A stretch of 13,995 nt of DNA from Flavobacteriales bacterium (lineage in GTDB: Bacteria > Bacteroidota > Bacteroidia > Flavobacteriales > JADGDT01), in NCBI GenBank assembly GCA_023145275.1, contig JAGLEB010000125.1, positions 1-13,995 on the forward strand. The letters are read 5' to 3'. The position numbers and the translations under genes are program-made. The notes beneath the pieces were generated by a model that worked only from the letters and a program-made list of their open reading frames with translations, made no database searches and had not been told where the DNA came from. Below, in pieces: positions 1-7,345 of this stretch. Numbering within the stretch: the first letter of the stretch is position 1; every line of letters begins with the position of its first letter.

Positions 1-1329
1 CAGGTGAAGAGTTCTGAAAGTGCTTTTTCTGAAAATTATTTAGAGAAAAGTAATCTTGTAGAAATAGTTATTGCTATTGAAGAAATATCTGTTGAAAGAA
101 AGAATCAAATTGTAGATTTTTGCCTGTCTCATGATTTATTAGTTAGAATTATACCATCTTTCGAAAAATGGGCCAATGGAGAGTTAAGTCCTAATCAGAT
201 TACAGAAGTAAAAATTGAAGATCTTTTAGATAGGCCTGCGATTGTATTGAATAATCATTATACAAACGAAGAGATAAAAGACAAGGTTGTTCTTGTTACA
301 GGGGCGGCTGGATCTATTGGTAGTGAGATAGTAAGGCAGTTGATAGAAAAAGAGCCTAAAAAGGTTTTGTTGTTCGAACAAGCAGAGTCTCCTCTACATG
401 ATTTTAGAATGGAGATTGGTGCTAAATTATCTAAAGAATATCCTGAAGTTGAACTAGAATTCGTTATTGGAGATATTAGAAATAGAAGATTTGTTCAAGA
501 TATCTTCGATTTTCATAAACCTAACATTGTTTATCATGCTGCTGCATACAAGCATGTTCCATTGATGGAAGAGTATCCTCAACAAGCAGTTTCTACAAAT
601 GTTAAAGGGACTAAAAATATAGCAGATGCTTCAGTAAAAGTAGGTGTTGATAAGTTTGTAATGGTTTCAACAGATAAAGCTGTTAACCCTACAAATGTTA
701 TGGGGGCAAGTAAACGAATTGCTGAAATATATATTCAGTCATTAAGTCTCGTTCAAACAAATACAAAGTTTATTACTACAAGGTTTGGTAATGTGTTAGG
801 CTCAAATGGGTCTGTGATTCCAATGTTTAAAAAGCAAATAGCCGAAGGTGGTCCTATTACTGTAACTCATAAAGATATAACTAGATATTTTATGACTATA
901 CCTGAAGCGTGTCAGCTGGTGTTAGAAGCTGGAACAATGGGGAAAGGTGGTGAGATATTTGTTTTTGACATGGGTAAATCTGTTAAGATATTTGATGTAG
1001 CTAAGAAAATGATTAAGCTTTCAGGATGTGACTATCCAAATGATATTGATATTGTATTCTCAGGATTAAGACCTGGAGAGAAGTTGTATGAAGAGTTGCT
1101 CGCTCAAAAAGAAGGTACAATACCTACCTACCATCCAAAAATTATGGTAGCGAAAATAAGAGAGGTAAACTATTCAATGTTGAATACTGAAATCGATCAT
1201 CTAATATTAAAAGTTAATGATGATAGTTTCGAAATTGTTCAGCAAATGAAAAATATTGTTCCTGAATTTATCAGTAATAATTCAAGGTTTTCAGTGCTAG
1301 ATAATTCTGCAGTTAAAAAGACAGTTTAG
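1..1329 (+). CDS. Nucleotide-sugar 4,6-dehydratase, WbpM/CapD type (5' end outside window)
   Basis: This is the C-terminal 443 codons of a polysaccharide biosynthesis protein that acts on UDP-GlcNAc-type sugars, forming the 4-keto-6-deoxy intermediate used for capsule or O-antigen sugars. The reading frame is open from the first base, so the gene starts upstream. Large family members carry N-terminal membrane helices and a CoA-binding-like domain; the end of the latter, with the conserved IEDLLDR stretch, is visible at about residues 70-77, counting from the GTG at base 4. The Rossmann NAD(P) motif TGAAGSIGSE is at residues 99-108. The catalytic region is STDK (222-225) followed by M233xxxK237, so Met replaces the usual SDR Tyr, as in large WbpM-type enzymes rather than small PseB/FlaA1 forms. 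The RPGEKLYEELL motif near the C-terminus is also typical. The exact sugar product cannot be told from sequence. Family assignment is secure. Confidence 0.93.
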   Translation, partial: QVKSSESAFSENYLEKSNLVEIVIAIEEISVERKNQIVDFCLSHDLLVRIIPSFEKWANGELSPNQITEVKIEDLLDRPAIVLNNHYTNEEIKDKVVLVTGAAGSIGSEIVRQLIEKEPKKVLLFEQAESPLHDFRMEIGAKLSKEYPEVELEFVIGDIRNRRFVQDIFDFHKPNIVYHAAAYKHVPLMEEYPQQAVSTNVKGTKNIADASVKVGVDKFVMVSTDKAVNPTNVMGASKRIAEIYIQSLSLVQTNTKFITTRFGNVLGSNGSVIPMFKKQIAEGGPITVTHKDITRYFMTIPEACQLVLEAGTMGKGGEIFVFDMGKSVKIFDVAKKMIKLSGCDYPNDIDIVFSGLRPGEKLYEELLAQKEGTIPTYHPKIMVAKIREVNYSMLNTEIDHLILKVNDDSFEIVQQMKNIVPEFISNNSRFSVLDNSAVKKTV

Positions 1330-1359
1330 AAAAAAAAACCGCCATATGGCGGTTTTTTT
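1330..1359. terminator. Bidirectional intrinsic terminator between convergent genes
   Basis: A perfect 14-base palindrome, CCGCCATATGGCGG (1339-1352), is flanked by nine A on the left and seven T on the right. The RNA hairpin has a five-pair GC stem (CCGCC/GGCGG) and an ATAT loop, extended by A-U pairs. It reads as an intrinsic terminator on both strands. It starts at the dehydratase stop codon and lies 26 bases beyond the end of the minus-strand acyl-CoA dehydrogenase, so it can serve both genes. Confidence 0.9.
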
Positions 1360-1385
1360 ATGACTATATAATTTGTGTAAATGTT

Positions 1386-2528
1386 TTATTCTCTTAGAAT
1401 ACCTCTAGAGATTACTATCTTCTGAATTTCGGTTGTTCCTTCGTAAATTTCTGTAATTTTAGCATCTCTCATCATTCTTTCTACGTGGTATTCTCTAACA
1501 TATCCATAACCACCGTGAACCTGAACAGCTTCTGTAGTCACTTTCATTGCTGTTGTAGCAGTAAAAGATTTTGCCATTGCCCCAGAAACATCGTAGTTTT
1601 TACCCTGATCCTTATCCCAGGCAGCTTTTAAGCATAGGAACCTTGCTGCATCAATTTCTGTTGCCATATCGGCAAGCTTAAATGCAATAGCTTGATGATT
1701 TGAAATTTCTGTACCAAAAGCCCTTCTTTCTTTTGAATAGTTCAAAGCTAGTTTGTATGCTCCTTTTGCAATACCAAGTGCCTGAGCAGCAATTCCAATT
1801 CTACCTCCTGATAGTACTTTCATAGCAAATTTAAAACCAAAGCCGTCTTCACCTATCCTATTTTCTTTAGGGACTTTTACATCAGTAAACATTAAAGAGT
1901 GCGTGTCTGAACCTCTAATGCCCATTTTATTTTCTTTAGGGCCAATGTCAAAACCTTCCACACCTCTTTCTACAATAAATGCATTTATTCCTTTATGACC
2001 TTTTTCTGGATGAGTGTGTGCTATTATAATATATATGCTTGCACTTTTTCCATTAGTAATCCAGTTTTTTGTACCGTTAATAATGTAGTGATCATCTTTT
2101 TCTATAGCTGTTGTTCGTTGCTTTGTAGCATCAGAACCAGCCTCTGGTTCTGATAAAGCAAAGGCCCCAAGAACCTCTCCACTTGCCAATTTTGTTAAAT
2201 ACTTTTGTTTCTGAGATTCACTTCCGTACTGCTCAATTCCCCAGCAAGCTAAAGAGTTGTTTACCGACATTATTACCGCTGCAGATGCATCAACAGCAGC
2301 AATTTCTTCCATTGCTAGAATATATGAAACGGTGTCCATTCCGCCGCCGCCGTATTTCGGGTCTACCATCATTCCTAGAAATCCTAGTTCTCCCATTTTC
2401 TTTACTTGTTCTGTTGGGAATTTTCCAAGTTCATCCCTTTCTATTACTCCCGGTAGAAGTTCAGTTCGAGCAAAATCACGAGCAGCATCCTTAATCATGA
2501 TTTGTTCTTCAGTTAAATTAAAGTCCAT
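1386..2528 (-). CDS. Acyl-CoA dehydrogenase (short/branched-chain type)
   Basis: A 380-residue FAD-dependent acyl-CoA dehydrogenase, which introduces the alpha,beta double bond in acyl-CoA during fatty-acid or branched-chain amino-acid breakdown and passes electrons to ETF. The length is that of the soluble homotetrameric family. The N-terminal helical domain covers about residues 1-120. The signature FALSEPEAGSDA (123-134) starts the flavin-binding beta domain, WITNG (156-160) is conserved, and the C-terminal helical domain carries RRAFG (268-272) and QVHGGYGY (336-343). The catalytic base is Glu363 in IYEGT, the position used by short-chain and butyryl-CoA-type enzymes. The ATG at 2528 gives the canonical MDFNLTEEQ start; no Shine-Dalgarno is seen. 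A TAAATTTG promoter element lies about 60 bases upstream. It is monocistronic here. Chain-length specificity cannot be assigned from the sequence. Confidence 0.95.
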   Translation of the reverse strand: MDFNLTEEQIMIKDAARDFARTELLPGVIERDELGKFPTEQVKKMGELGFLGMMVDPKYGGGGMDTVSYILAMEEIAAVDASAAVIMSVNNSLACWGIEQYGSESQKQKYLTKLASGEVLGAFALSEPEAGSDATKQRTTAIEKDDHYIINGTKNWITNGKSASIYIIIAHTHPEKGHKGINAFIVERGVEGFDIGPKENKMGIRGSDTHSLMFTDVKVPKENRIGEDGFGFKFAMKVLSGGRIGIAAQALGIAKGAYKLALNYSKERRAFGTEISNHQAIAFKLADMATEIDAARFLCLKAAWDKDQGKNYDVSGAMAKSFTATTAMKVTTEAVQVHGGYGYVREYHVERMMRDAKITEIYEGTTEIQKIVISRGILRE

Positions 2529-2935
2529 TTATTGCTTATGTTTTTTGGTTAGATATTTTCACTATAGCATAATACTGTGCTTGCATAACAAATTTAAGGT
2601 TTTATATTCAATACATTACGAATTATTATGTCAAAGGCTTATTAATGATGAGTTCGTAAAAAAGGAACTCTTAATTGATGATTTCGCAAATTGTTTCTAT
2701 TTGACAAATGAAAATGGTTCTTTTATTGCACTAAAAGATATAAAACTAATAATTATGTAGTAGAATATCATTTTTGTGTATTAGAGAAAATTTAATCAAT
2801 TATGTTTTTAAAGAAGAGTATATTCAAAAAGCTCTTCGCCTGTTGTTTTGTTAAAATATAGTACTAATATACCAATTTTTAGAATACTAGACATGTAAAA
2901 AGCTTACATTGCGGGCCTCGATAAAAGATAATACA
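2529..2935. other. Divergent intergenic region, acyl-CoA dehydrogenase / anmK
   Basis: A 407-base AT-rich gap between divergently transcribed genes. It holds the minus-strand TAAATTTG element (2589-2596). There is also an open plus-strand frame ending at 2760 that has no start codon outside the antisense of the neighbouring gene, and a 19-codon ATG frame at 2802-2861 with no sign of translation. For anmK, a TTTG at 2847-2850 is followed 19 bases later by TACCAATT, a poor -7 match. No RNA gene, terminator or mobile element is apparent. Confidence 0.5.
2589..2596 (-). promoter_or_regulatory. Candidate -7 promoter element for acyl-CoA dehydrogenase
   Basis: Read on the minus strand this is TAAATTTG, an exact match to the Bacteroidota -7 consensus TAnnTTTG. 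Transcription would begin near 2582, giving a leader of about 54 bases before the ATG at 2528. I find no good -33 TTTG at the expected 19-21 base spacing, so the call rests on one element plus position. Confidence 0.45.
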
Positions 2936-4003
2936 ATGCTTAAAGAAGAATATTTCGCAATAGGAATGATGTCTGGCACCTCTCTTGATGGTTTGGATAT
3001 CTCATATACTAGGTTTTCTCGTGAAAACGATATTTGGAGTTTCGATATATTAAGAACGAAATCAGTATCGTACTCAGAAGAAATGCTTCAAGATCTTCGT
3101 GAGTCTGTTTATATGAGCGGATTAGAACTTACTGAGTTAGATACAACATATGGCAAGTTTTTAGCTTCTCAAGTTAATCAGTTTATTGCTGATGAAAGTA
3201 TAAATAAAGTAGATGTTATAGGTAGCCATGGCCATACAGTTTTTCATCAACCTGATAAAGGCTATACTCTTCAAATAGGAGATGCATCTTGGATAAATAA
3301 GGTTACGGGAGTTAAGGTAGTAGCCGATTTTAGAAGGCAGGATGTTGTTATGGGTGGACAAGGTGCGCCACTAGTACCAATAGGTGATAAATTATTGTTT
3401 TCTGAATACGATTGTAGAATTAATATTGGAGGCTTTGCAAATATTTCTTTCGAAAATGAAGGAAAAACTACTGCTTTTGATATTTGTCCTGTGAATACGA
3501 TACTTAACTATTTGTCAAATCAACTAGGTTTTGAATTTGATGATAGAGGTAATATTGCTAAATCAGGGATAATCATAAGTCAATTGTTTGATGAGCTAAA
3601 TAGCCTAGAGTATTATTTCATAGATGGACCTAAATCTTTAGGTATAGAGTGGAACGAAAGCTTTGTTAAACCGTTATTGGTGAAGTATTCGGAATATCAG
3701 ACTAAAGATTTGATTAGAACTTTTACAGAGCATGTAGCTTTTCAAATTTCACGAGTAATTGTTGGACGCGATAAAACTGTTTTATATAGTGGGGGAGGTA
3801 CGTACAATGATTTTCTGCTATATCTAATAAGTTCTAATTCAGATAGTAAATCTATCATTCTTGATGATAAAATCACTGAATTCAAAGAGGCTCTTGTGTT
3901 TTCATTTCTTGCAGTGTTAAAAACGATAGGAGAAGTGAATTGTTTGTCTGAAGTTACTGGTGCCGATAAAGATCACTCATCCGGTGTTATCTTCGAAATT
4001 TAG
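2936..4003 (+). CDS. anmK: Anhydro-N-acetylmuramic acid kinase
   Basis: A cytoplasmic sugar kinase of 355 residues that opens the 1,6-anhydro ring of anhMurNAc and phosphorylates it to MurNAc-6-phosphate, returning peptidoglycan turnover products to metabolism. It belongs to the ASKHA fold. The N-terminal phosphate loop is GMMSGTSLDG (10-19), and DFRRQDVVMGGQGAPL (131-146) is the conserved substrate-site stretch. FDICPVN (181-187) places Asp182 at the catalytic-base position; proteobacterial enzymes usually have DTGPGN there, and the DICPxN form looks like the Bacteroidota variant. SGGG near residue 290 and GADKDHSSG at the C-terminus complete the ATP site. I chose the ATG at 2936 over the TTG at 2909 because family members begin just before the phosphate loop and the extra nine residues look like leader sequence. 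No partner recycling gene (murQ, nagZ, ampG) is adjacent. Confidence 0.95.
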   Translation: MLKEEYFAIGMMSGTSLDGLDISYTRFSRENDIWSFDILRTKSVSYSEEMLQDLRESVYMSGLELTELDTTYGKFLASQVNQFIADESINKVDVIGSHGHTVFHQPDKGYTLQIGDASWINKVTGVKVVADFRRQDVVMGGQGAPLVPIGDKLLFSEYDCRINIGGFANISFENEGKTTAFDICPVNTILNYLSNQLGFEFDDRGNIAKSGIIISQLFDELNSLEYYFIDGPKSLGIEWNESFVKPLLVKYSEYQTKDLIRTFTEHVAFQISRVIVGRDKTVLYSGGGTYNDFLLYLISSNSDSKSIILDDKITEFKEALVFSFLAVLKTIGEVNCLSEVTGADKDHSSGVIFEI

Positions 4004-4021
4004 GTTTTAGTTCTAGTTTAC

Positions 4022-4064
4022 ATTGGATTTATAAAACCAATATTGGAATATCTTTAGTCCAATA
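4022..4064. repeat. Alternating ATTGG/CCAAT inverted repeats
   Basis: Four arms lie in order: ATTGG (4022-4026), CCAAT (4037-4041), ATTGG (4042-4046) and CCAAT (4059-4063). The middle two form the perfect palindrome CCAATATTGG, and the last pair extends to a seven-base stem TATTGGA/TCCAATA (4041-4047 with 4058-4064). The arms can pair as two side-by-side hairpins or as the central palindrome. The array lies 18 bases after the anmK stop. No T-tract follows, so it is not a canonical intrinsic terminator. Confidence 0.5.
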
Positions 4065-4231
4065 ATAATCACTGATAAGAAACTTTTATTAATGCATTTG
4101 GATATATTCATATCTGATTTTTATCATGTATTGCAATGTCTTAGTCTAAGTAGTTGGGTGTCAATGAGTGCCTGTGCTAAGTGTTGAGTTTATTTTTTTT
4201 TGTAAAAATATATCTAAGTTCATTAGTTTTT

Positions 4232-4239
4232 TACATTTG
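4232..4239 (+). promoter_or_regulatory. Candidate -7 promoter element for nhaD
   Basis: TACATTTG matches the Bacteroidota -7 consensus TAnnTTTG exactly. It would give a leader of about 90 bases before the nhaD ATG. The nearest upstream TTTG (4199-4202) is 29 bases away, longer than the usual 19-21, so the -33 half is not convincing. Confidence 0.45.
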
Positions 4240-4336
4240 CAGCGATTAAACAATGTTTGTCATGGAAGCTATGTCTTTTTACTTGACGAATAGAAATATC
4301 ACCCCATAACCAAAAAATAATAAAAATAGATTAGAC

Positions 4337-5833
4337 ATGTACATCTTAATGGTAGTTGTTTTTGTGATAGGATATCTTGCGATAGCCTTAGAGCATAACA
4401 TAAAAGTAGATAAGGCAGCATCAGCCTTATTAATTGGAGTTCTTACTTGGACTATTTATGCATTAAATGCAACTGAGATTCTTTCTCTTGGTATTAATAG
4501 AGCATGGGTCGACCTTATTAAGGATTATATAATCCCTGAAGGACATCTTCCTGAGTTGGCAAATCACTTTGTTAAGCACGAATTAGAACATCATCTAGTT
4601 GAGATATCTGAGATATTATTTTTTCTTTTAGGAGCGATGACTATTGTTGAAGTTGTAGATCATCACCAAGGATTCAAAATTATTACTGATAAAATTACTA
4701 CAAAAGATAAAGTAAAGCTTCTTTGGATTATTGGGATTCTTACTTTCTTCATGTCGGCTGCTTTAGACAACTTAACTACAACAATCGTAATGATTACATT
4801 GTTGAAAAAATTAATTGACGATAAAGAAACGCGTTGGTTATATGCCGGTGTAGTTGTATTGACAGCAAATGCGGGTGGTGCTTGGTCTCCTATTGGAGAT
4901 GTTACCACTATAATGCTTTGGATTGGGGGGCAGGTAACTGCTTTGAATATTATCCTTAAAGTAATGATTCCTTCATTAGTATCTGCAATAGTTCCGTTAG
5001 CTATTTTAACTTTCACATTGAAAGGTGATATTACTCGACCTGCACTTAAAGTTGTTAAAGATTATACGACTGAGAAAGAAAGAAATACTGTTTTCTTTAT
5101 TGGTGTAGCTGCATTATTATTTGTTCCTGTTTTCAAAACTGTTACTCATCTGCCTCCTTACATGGGTATGTTGTTAGGTTTAGGTGTTATTTGGGCAGTT
5201 ACTGAAATTATGCACAAGCACAAGAGAGAGGAAGATAGACGCCATTTATCTGTGATAAATGTATTATCTAGAGTTGATGTGCCAACTGTGTTTTTCTTTT
5301 TAGGAATCCTTACTGCTGTAGCTAGTTTACAGTCTGCAGGACACTTGGTTCAAACTGCTGAGTGGTTAGATGATGTTACGGGCAAAAATGTTTACGTAAT
5401 TACATCAGTAATTGGTGTTCTTTCATCAATTGTAGATAATGTTCCTTTAGTTGCTGGAGCAATGGGAATGTACGAGATTAGTCATGTTAACCCTGAGTTT
5501 ATGGTTGATGGTACATTCTGGGAATTACTTGCATATACTGCTGGTACAGGTGGAAGTATCCTTATAATAGGTTCTGCTGCCGGTGTTGCTGCAATGGGCT
5601 TAGAGAAGATTGATTTTGGTTGGTATATGAAAAAGATTTCTTTACTTGCTTTGGCGGGTTATTTTGCAGGAATTGCAGCCTTTGCTATTCAAGATTCTAT
5701 TATTCATATTCATGAAGATGAAGTAGAGGTAGAGATATATAATGGAGATGAGCAAATTATTAGAGAAAGTGATGCCATTCATTTAAAATCTAGAATGCAT
5801 ATGGATATTAAGAGAGGGGCTAAGAAGGATTAG
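4337..5833 (+). CDS. nhaD: Na+/H+ antiporter, NhaD family
   Basis: A 498-residue polytopic inner-membrane protein of the ion transporter (IT) superfamily, expected to expel Na+ (and Li+) in exchange for H+ for salt tolerance and pH control. Hydrophobic segments run through most of the sequence, with a short first helix at the N-terminus. The diagnostic NhaD features are paired Asp-Asn sites in two half-repeats: ALDNLTTT (D144-N145) and IVDNVPLV (D367-N368). Others are NAGGAWSPIGDVTT (178-191) and the glycine-rich TAGTGGSILIIGSAAG in the second half. The C-terminal tail after the last helix is rich in His and acidic residues (IHIHEDEVEVE) and ends in a basic cytoplasmic stretch. It has its own candidate promoter and a strong terminator, so it is probably monocistronic. 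Arsenite and citrate carriers share the fold, but the DN and SPIGDVTT motifs favour NhaD. Confidence 0.93.
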   Translation: MYILMVVVFVIGYLAIALEHNIKVDKAASALLIGVLTWTIYALNATEILSLGINRAWVDLIKDYIIPEGHLPELANHFVKHELEHHLVEISEILFFLLGAMTIVEVVDHHQGFKIITDKITTKDKVKLLWIIGILTFFMSAALDNLTTTIVMITLLKKLIDDKETRWLYAGVVVLTANAGGAWSPIGDVTTIMLWIGGQVTALNIILKVMIPSLVSAIVPLAILTFTLKGDITRPALKVVKDYTTEKERNTVFFIGVAALLFVPVFKTVTHLPPYMGMLLGLGVIWAVTEIMHKHKREEDRRHLSVINVLSRVDVPTVFFFLGILTAVASLQSAGHLVQTAEWLDDVTGKNVYVITSVIGVLSSIVDNVPLVAGAMGMYEISHVNPEFMVDGTFWELLAYTAGTGGSILIIGSAAGVAAMGLEKIDFGWYMKKISLLALAGYFAGIAAFAIQDSIIHIHEDEVEVEIYNGDEQIIRESDAIHLKSRMHMDIKRGAKKD

Positions 5834-5901
5834 TCAAATTTTTAATAGAAAATATTCTGAGAAGACATACAAACTCAGTTATTTCTTGCCGTAAATTATA
5901 T

Positions 5902-5939
5902 AAAGTCACATCAGTTTTTTCTGATGTGACTTTTTTTTT
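5902..5939 (+). terminator. Intrinsic terminator of nhaD
   Basis: A perfect 13-pair stem, AAAGTCACATCAG (5902-5914) with CTGATGTGACTTT (5921-5933), encloses a T6 loop and runs into nine T (5931-5939). It starts 68 bases after the nhaD stop and separates nhaD from the exbB operon. The stem is nearly symmetric, but the T-tract is on the plus-strand side only. Confidence 0.92.
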
Positions 5940-6038
5940 ACTTATAAGATTGATTCAGAATAAAATATGTTTTTTTTCGTTGTTAATACAGTAGCATTAA
6001 TAGTTGTGAAAAAATTAGATTTTTCCCTGCTCTATTTA

Positions 6039-6046
6039 TATTTTTG
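6039..6046 (+). promoter_or_regulatory. Candidate -7 promoter element for exbB operon
   Basis: TATTTTTG matches TAnnTTTG exactly, 40 bases before the exbB ATG. A degenerate -33 (TTAG, 6015-6018) lies 20 bases upstream. No DtxR-like TTAGG/CCTAA box or other obvious operator is present in this 252-base gap. Confidence 0.5.
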
Positions 6047-6085
6047 AAAGTTAAAAATTGAGTATAGAATTTTATATATATTAAT

Positions 6086-6796
6086 ATGTTTTTTGAAAGT
6101 TTACAAGTAGCAGCTGATCAAGTTGCAGATTCAGGAATTGAGACAGAAGTAGTACCAGTTGATAAAACATTATCAATAATGGACTTGATAATGAGTGGTG
6201 GAATGGGAGGACATTTAATTATGATTTCTCTTTTTATTTTGTCAGTAATTGCAATGTATATTTTTGTAGAAAGATATAGTGCAATTAGAAAAGCTACAAA
6301 ACTTGATGTTAATTTTATGAATAATATTTCTGATCAAGTTCACGAAGGGAAACTCGATGCAGCTAAGGTTATGTGTCAGCAAGCTGGTACGCCTGTGGCT
6401 AGAATGATTGAGAAAGGTATTTCTAGAATTGGAAAACCATTAGAAGATATTAATACAGCAATTGAGAATACAGGAAAGTTAGAGGTGTTTAAGTTAGAAA
6501 CTAATGTATCTACTTTAGCAACAATTTCTGGAGCTGCTCCGATGATTGGATTTTTAGGAACAGTAATTGGTATGATAGTTGCTTTCCATGATATGGCTTC
6601 TGCTGGTGGCCAAATTGATGTTGAGCTACTTTCTAAAGGTATTTATACGGCTATGACAACTACGGTTGCGGGTCTTGTAGTTGGTATTTTTGCATTTATA
6701 GGATATAACCTTCTAGTTGTAAGAGTTGATAAAGTTGTACACCAAATGGAAGCTAGTACTACTGAATTTATGGATTTGCTAAATGAGCCTATTTAG
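6086..6796 (+). CDS. exbB: ExbB/TolQ/MotA-family proton channel
   Basis: An inner-membrane protein of 236 residues that forms the pentameric proton-channel scaffold of the TonB energy-transducing complex, with ExbD in its pore. Three helices are visible: about 42-61 (ending VERY), 144-167 and 184-211. The long cytoplasmic loop between the first two is typical of ExbB. The family motif is GFLGTVIGMI (155-164), followed by TAMTTTVAGLVVG (188-200), which lines the pore. The N-terminal 40 residues are acidic and precede the first helix, as in other Bacteroidota ExbB proteins. TolQ is a close relative, but the adjacent exbD and tonB, with no tolB or pal, favour ExbB. The gap to exbD is 149 bases, longer than in tight operons, but no terminator or exact TAnnTTTG element lies in it. 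Confidence 0.93.
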   Translation: MFFESLQVAADQVADSGIETEVVPVDKTLSIMDLIMSGGMGGHLIMISLFILSVIAMYIFVERYSAIRKATKLDVNFMNNISDQVHEGKLDAAKVMCQQAGTPVARMIEKGISRIGKPLEDINTAIENTGKLEVFKLETNVSTLATISGAAPMIGFLGTVIGMIVAFHDMASAGGQIDVELLSKGIYTAMTTTVAGLVVGIFAFIGYNLLVVRVDKVVHQMEASTTEFMDLLNEPI

Positions 6797-6945
6797 TACC
6801 TCTTAGAAATCTATCTATTCTTTATAGTGGCTTATAAAAAAAACTTCAAGATCAGCGAAGAGATTGGTGTTTTCTTATAGACACTATTTAATAATTAGTT
6901 CAATTTTAGTAGTGTACCATTAACTCATATAAACTTGGTAGAAAT

Positions 6946-7338
6946 ATGAATCTTAGAGGAAGAAATAAAGTAAGCCCAAATTTCAACATGTCGTCAATGA
7001 CTGATATAGTATTCTTATTGTTGATTTTTTTCATGCTTACATCTACGCTTGTTACAACCAACGCTCTTGACCTTTTATTACCAAAGGCTAAAGGCAAAAC
7101 AAGTAAAAATCAGAATATTGCTGTTAGTATAGATAAAGAATTAAATTATTTTATTGATAGAACACCAATAGAAGAGGATCAGATTGAGGGTAAGCTTTTA
7201 AACCTATTGGCTGGACAAGAGGAACCCGCAATAGTTATTAGAGCAGAAAGAAGTGTTCCAATAGATAATGTTGTAAAAGTTTTAGATATAGCTAGGAGAA
7301 ATAGGTTTAAAGCTGTGTTAGCCACTCAACCAAAGTAA
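6946..7338 (+). CDS. exbD: ExbD/TolR-family biopolymer transport protein
   Basis: A 130-residue inner-membrane protein with one helix and a periplasmic domain. It sits in the ExbB pore and couples proton flow to TonB movement. The short cytoplasmic start (NLRGRNKVSPNFNMSSMTD) leads to the proton-carrying Asp20, directly before the helix IVFLLLIFFMLTSTLV (21-36). The periplasmic domain (about 45-130) has the usual beta-alpha pattern ending in the DIARRNRFKAVLAT helix-strand. Many Bacteroidota clusters carry two exbD copies; only one is seen here. The tonB start codon is seven bases after the stop, which supports co-translation. Confidence 0.93.
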   Translation: MNLRGRNKVSPNFNMSSMTDIVFLLLIFFMLTSTLVTTNALDLLLPKAKGKTSKNQNIAVSIDKELNYFIDRTPIEEDQIEGKLLNLLAGQEEPAIVIRAERSVPIDNVVKVLDIARRNRFKAVLATQPK

Positions 7339-7345
7339 TTAGCAA

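Larger units (their letters stand above)
4004..4336. other. Intergenic region between anmK and nhaD
   Basis: A 333-base non-coding stretch. Its left part holds an alternating inverted-repeat array (4022-4063). Its right part holds a TACATTTG promoter element (4232-4239) preceded by a T-run (4193-4201). I see no open frame with a credible start and no T-tailed hairpin that would terminate anmK. Confidence 0.55.

Noticed and set aside
2257..2760. Long plus-strand open frame (167 codons) and a second one at 2183-2494
   Set aside because: Most of the first and all of the second are antisense to the well-supported acyl-CoA dehydrogenase, and the composition (Ser/Ile/Pro runs) is that of a reverse-strand shadow. 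Only the tail beyond 2580 is noted separately.
2802..2861. Short peptide frame MFLKKSIFKKLFACCFVKI upstream of anmK
   Set aside because: It looks like a leader or small membrane peptide but has no ribosome-binding or promoter support; at this AT content a 19-codon frame is expected by chance.
4663..5016. Minus-strand frame of 117 codons within nhaD
   Set aside because: It is fully antisense to NhaD helices and motifs and has no family features.
5934..6085. Search for a second iron box upstream of exbB
   Set aside because: TonB systems are often iron-regulated, so I looked for TTAGG/CCTAA arms here; none is present, only an AAAAAATTAGATTTTT stretch.
6824..6887. ATAGTG (6824-6829) and CACTAT (6882-6887) arms between exbB and exbD as an attenuator
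   Set aside because: The stem is only six pairs across a 52-base loop with no T-tract; too weak to call.
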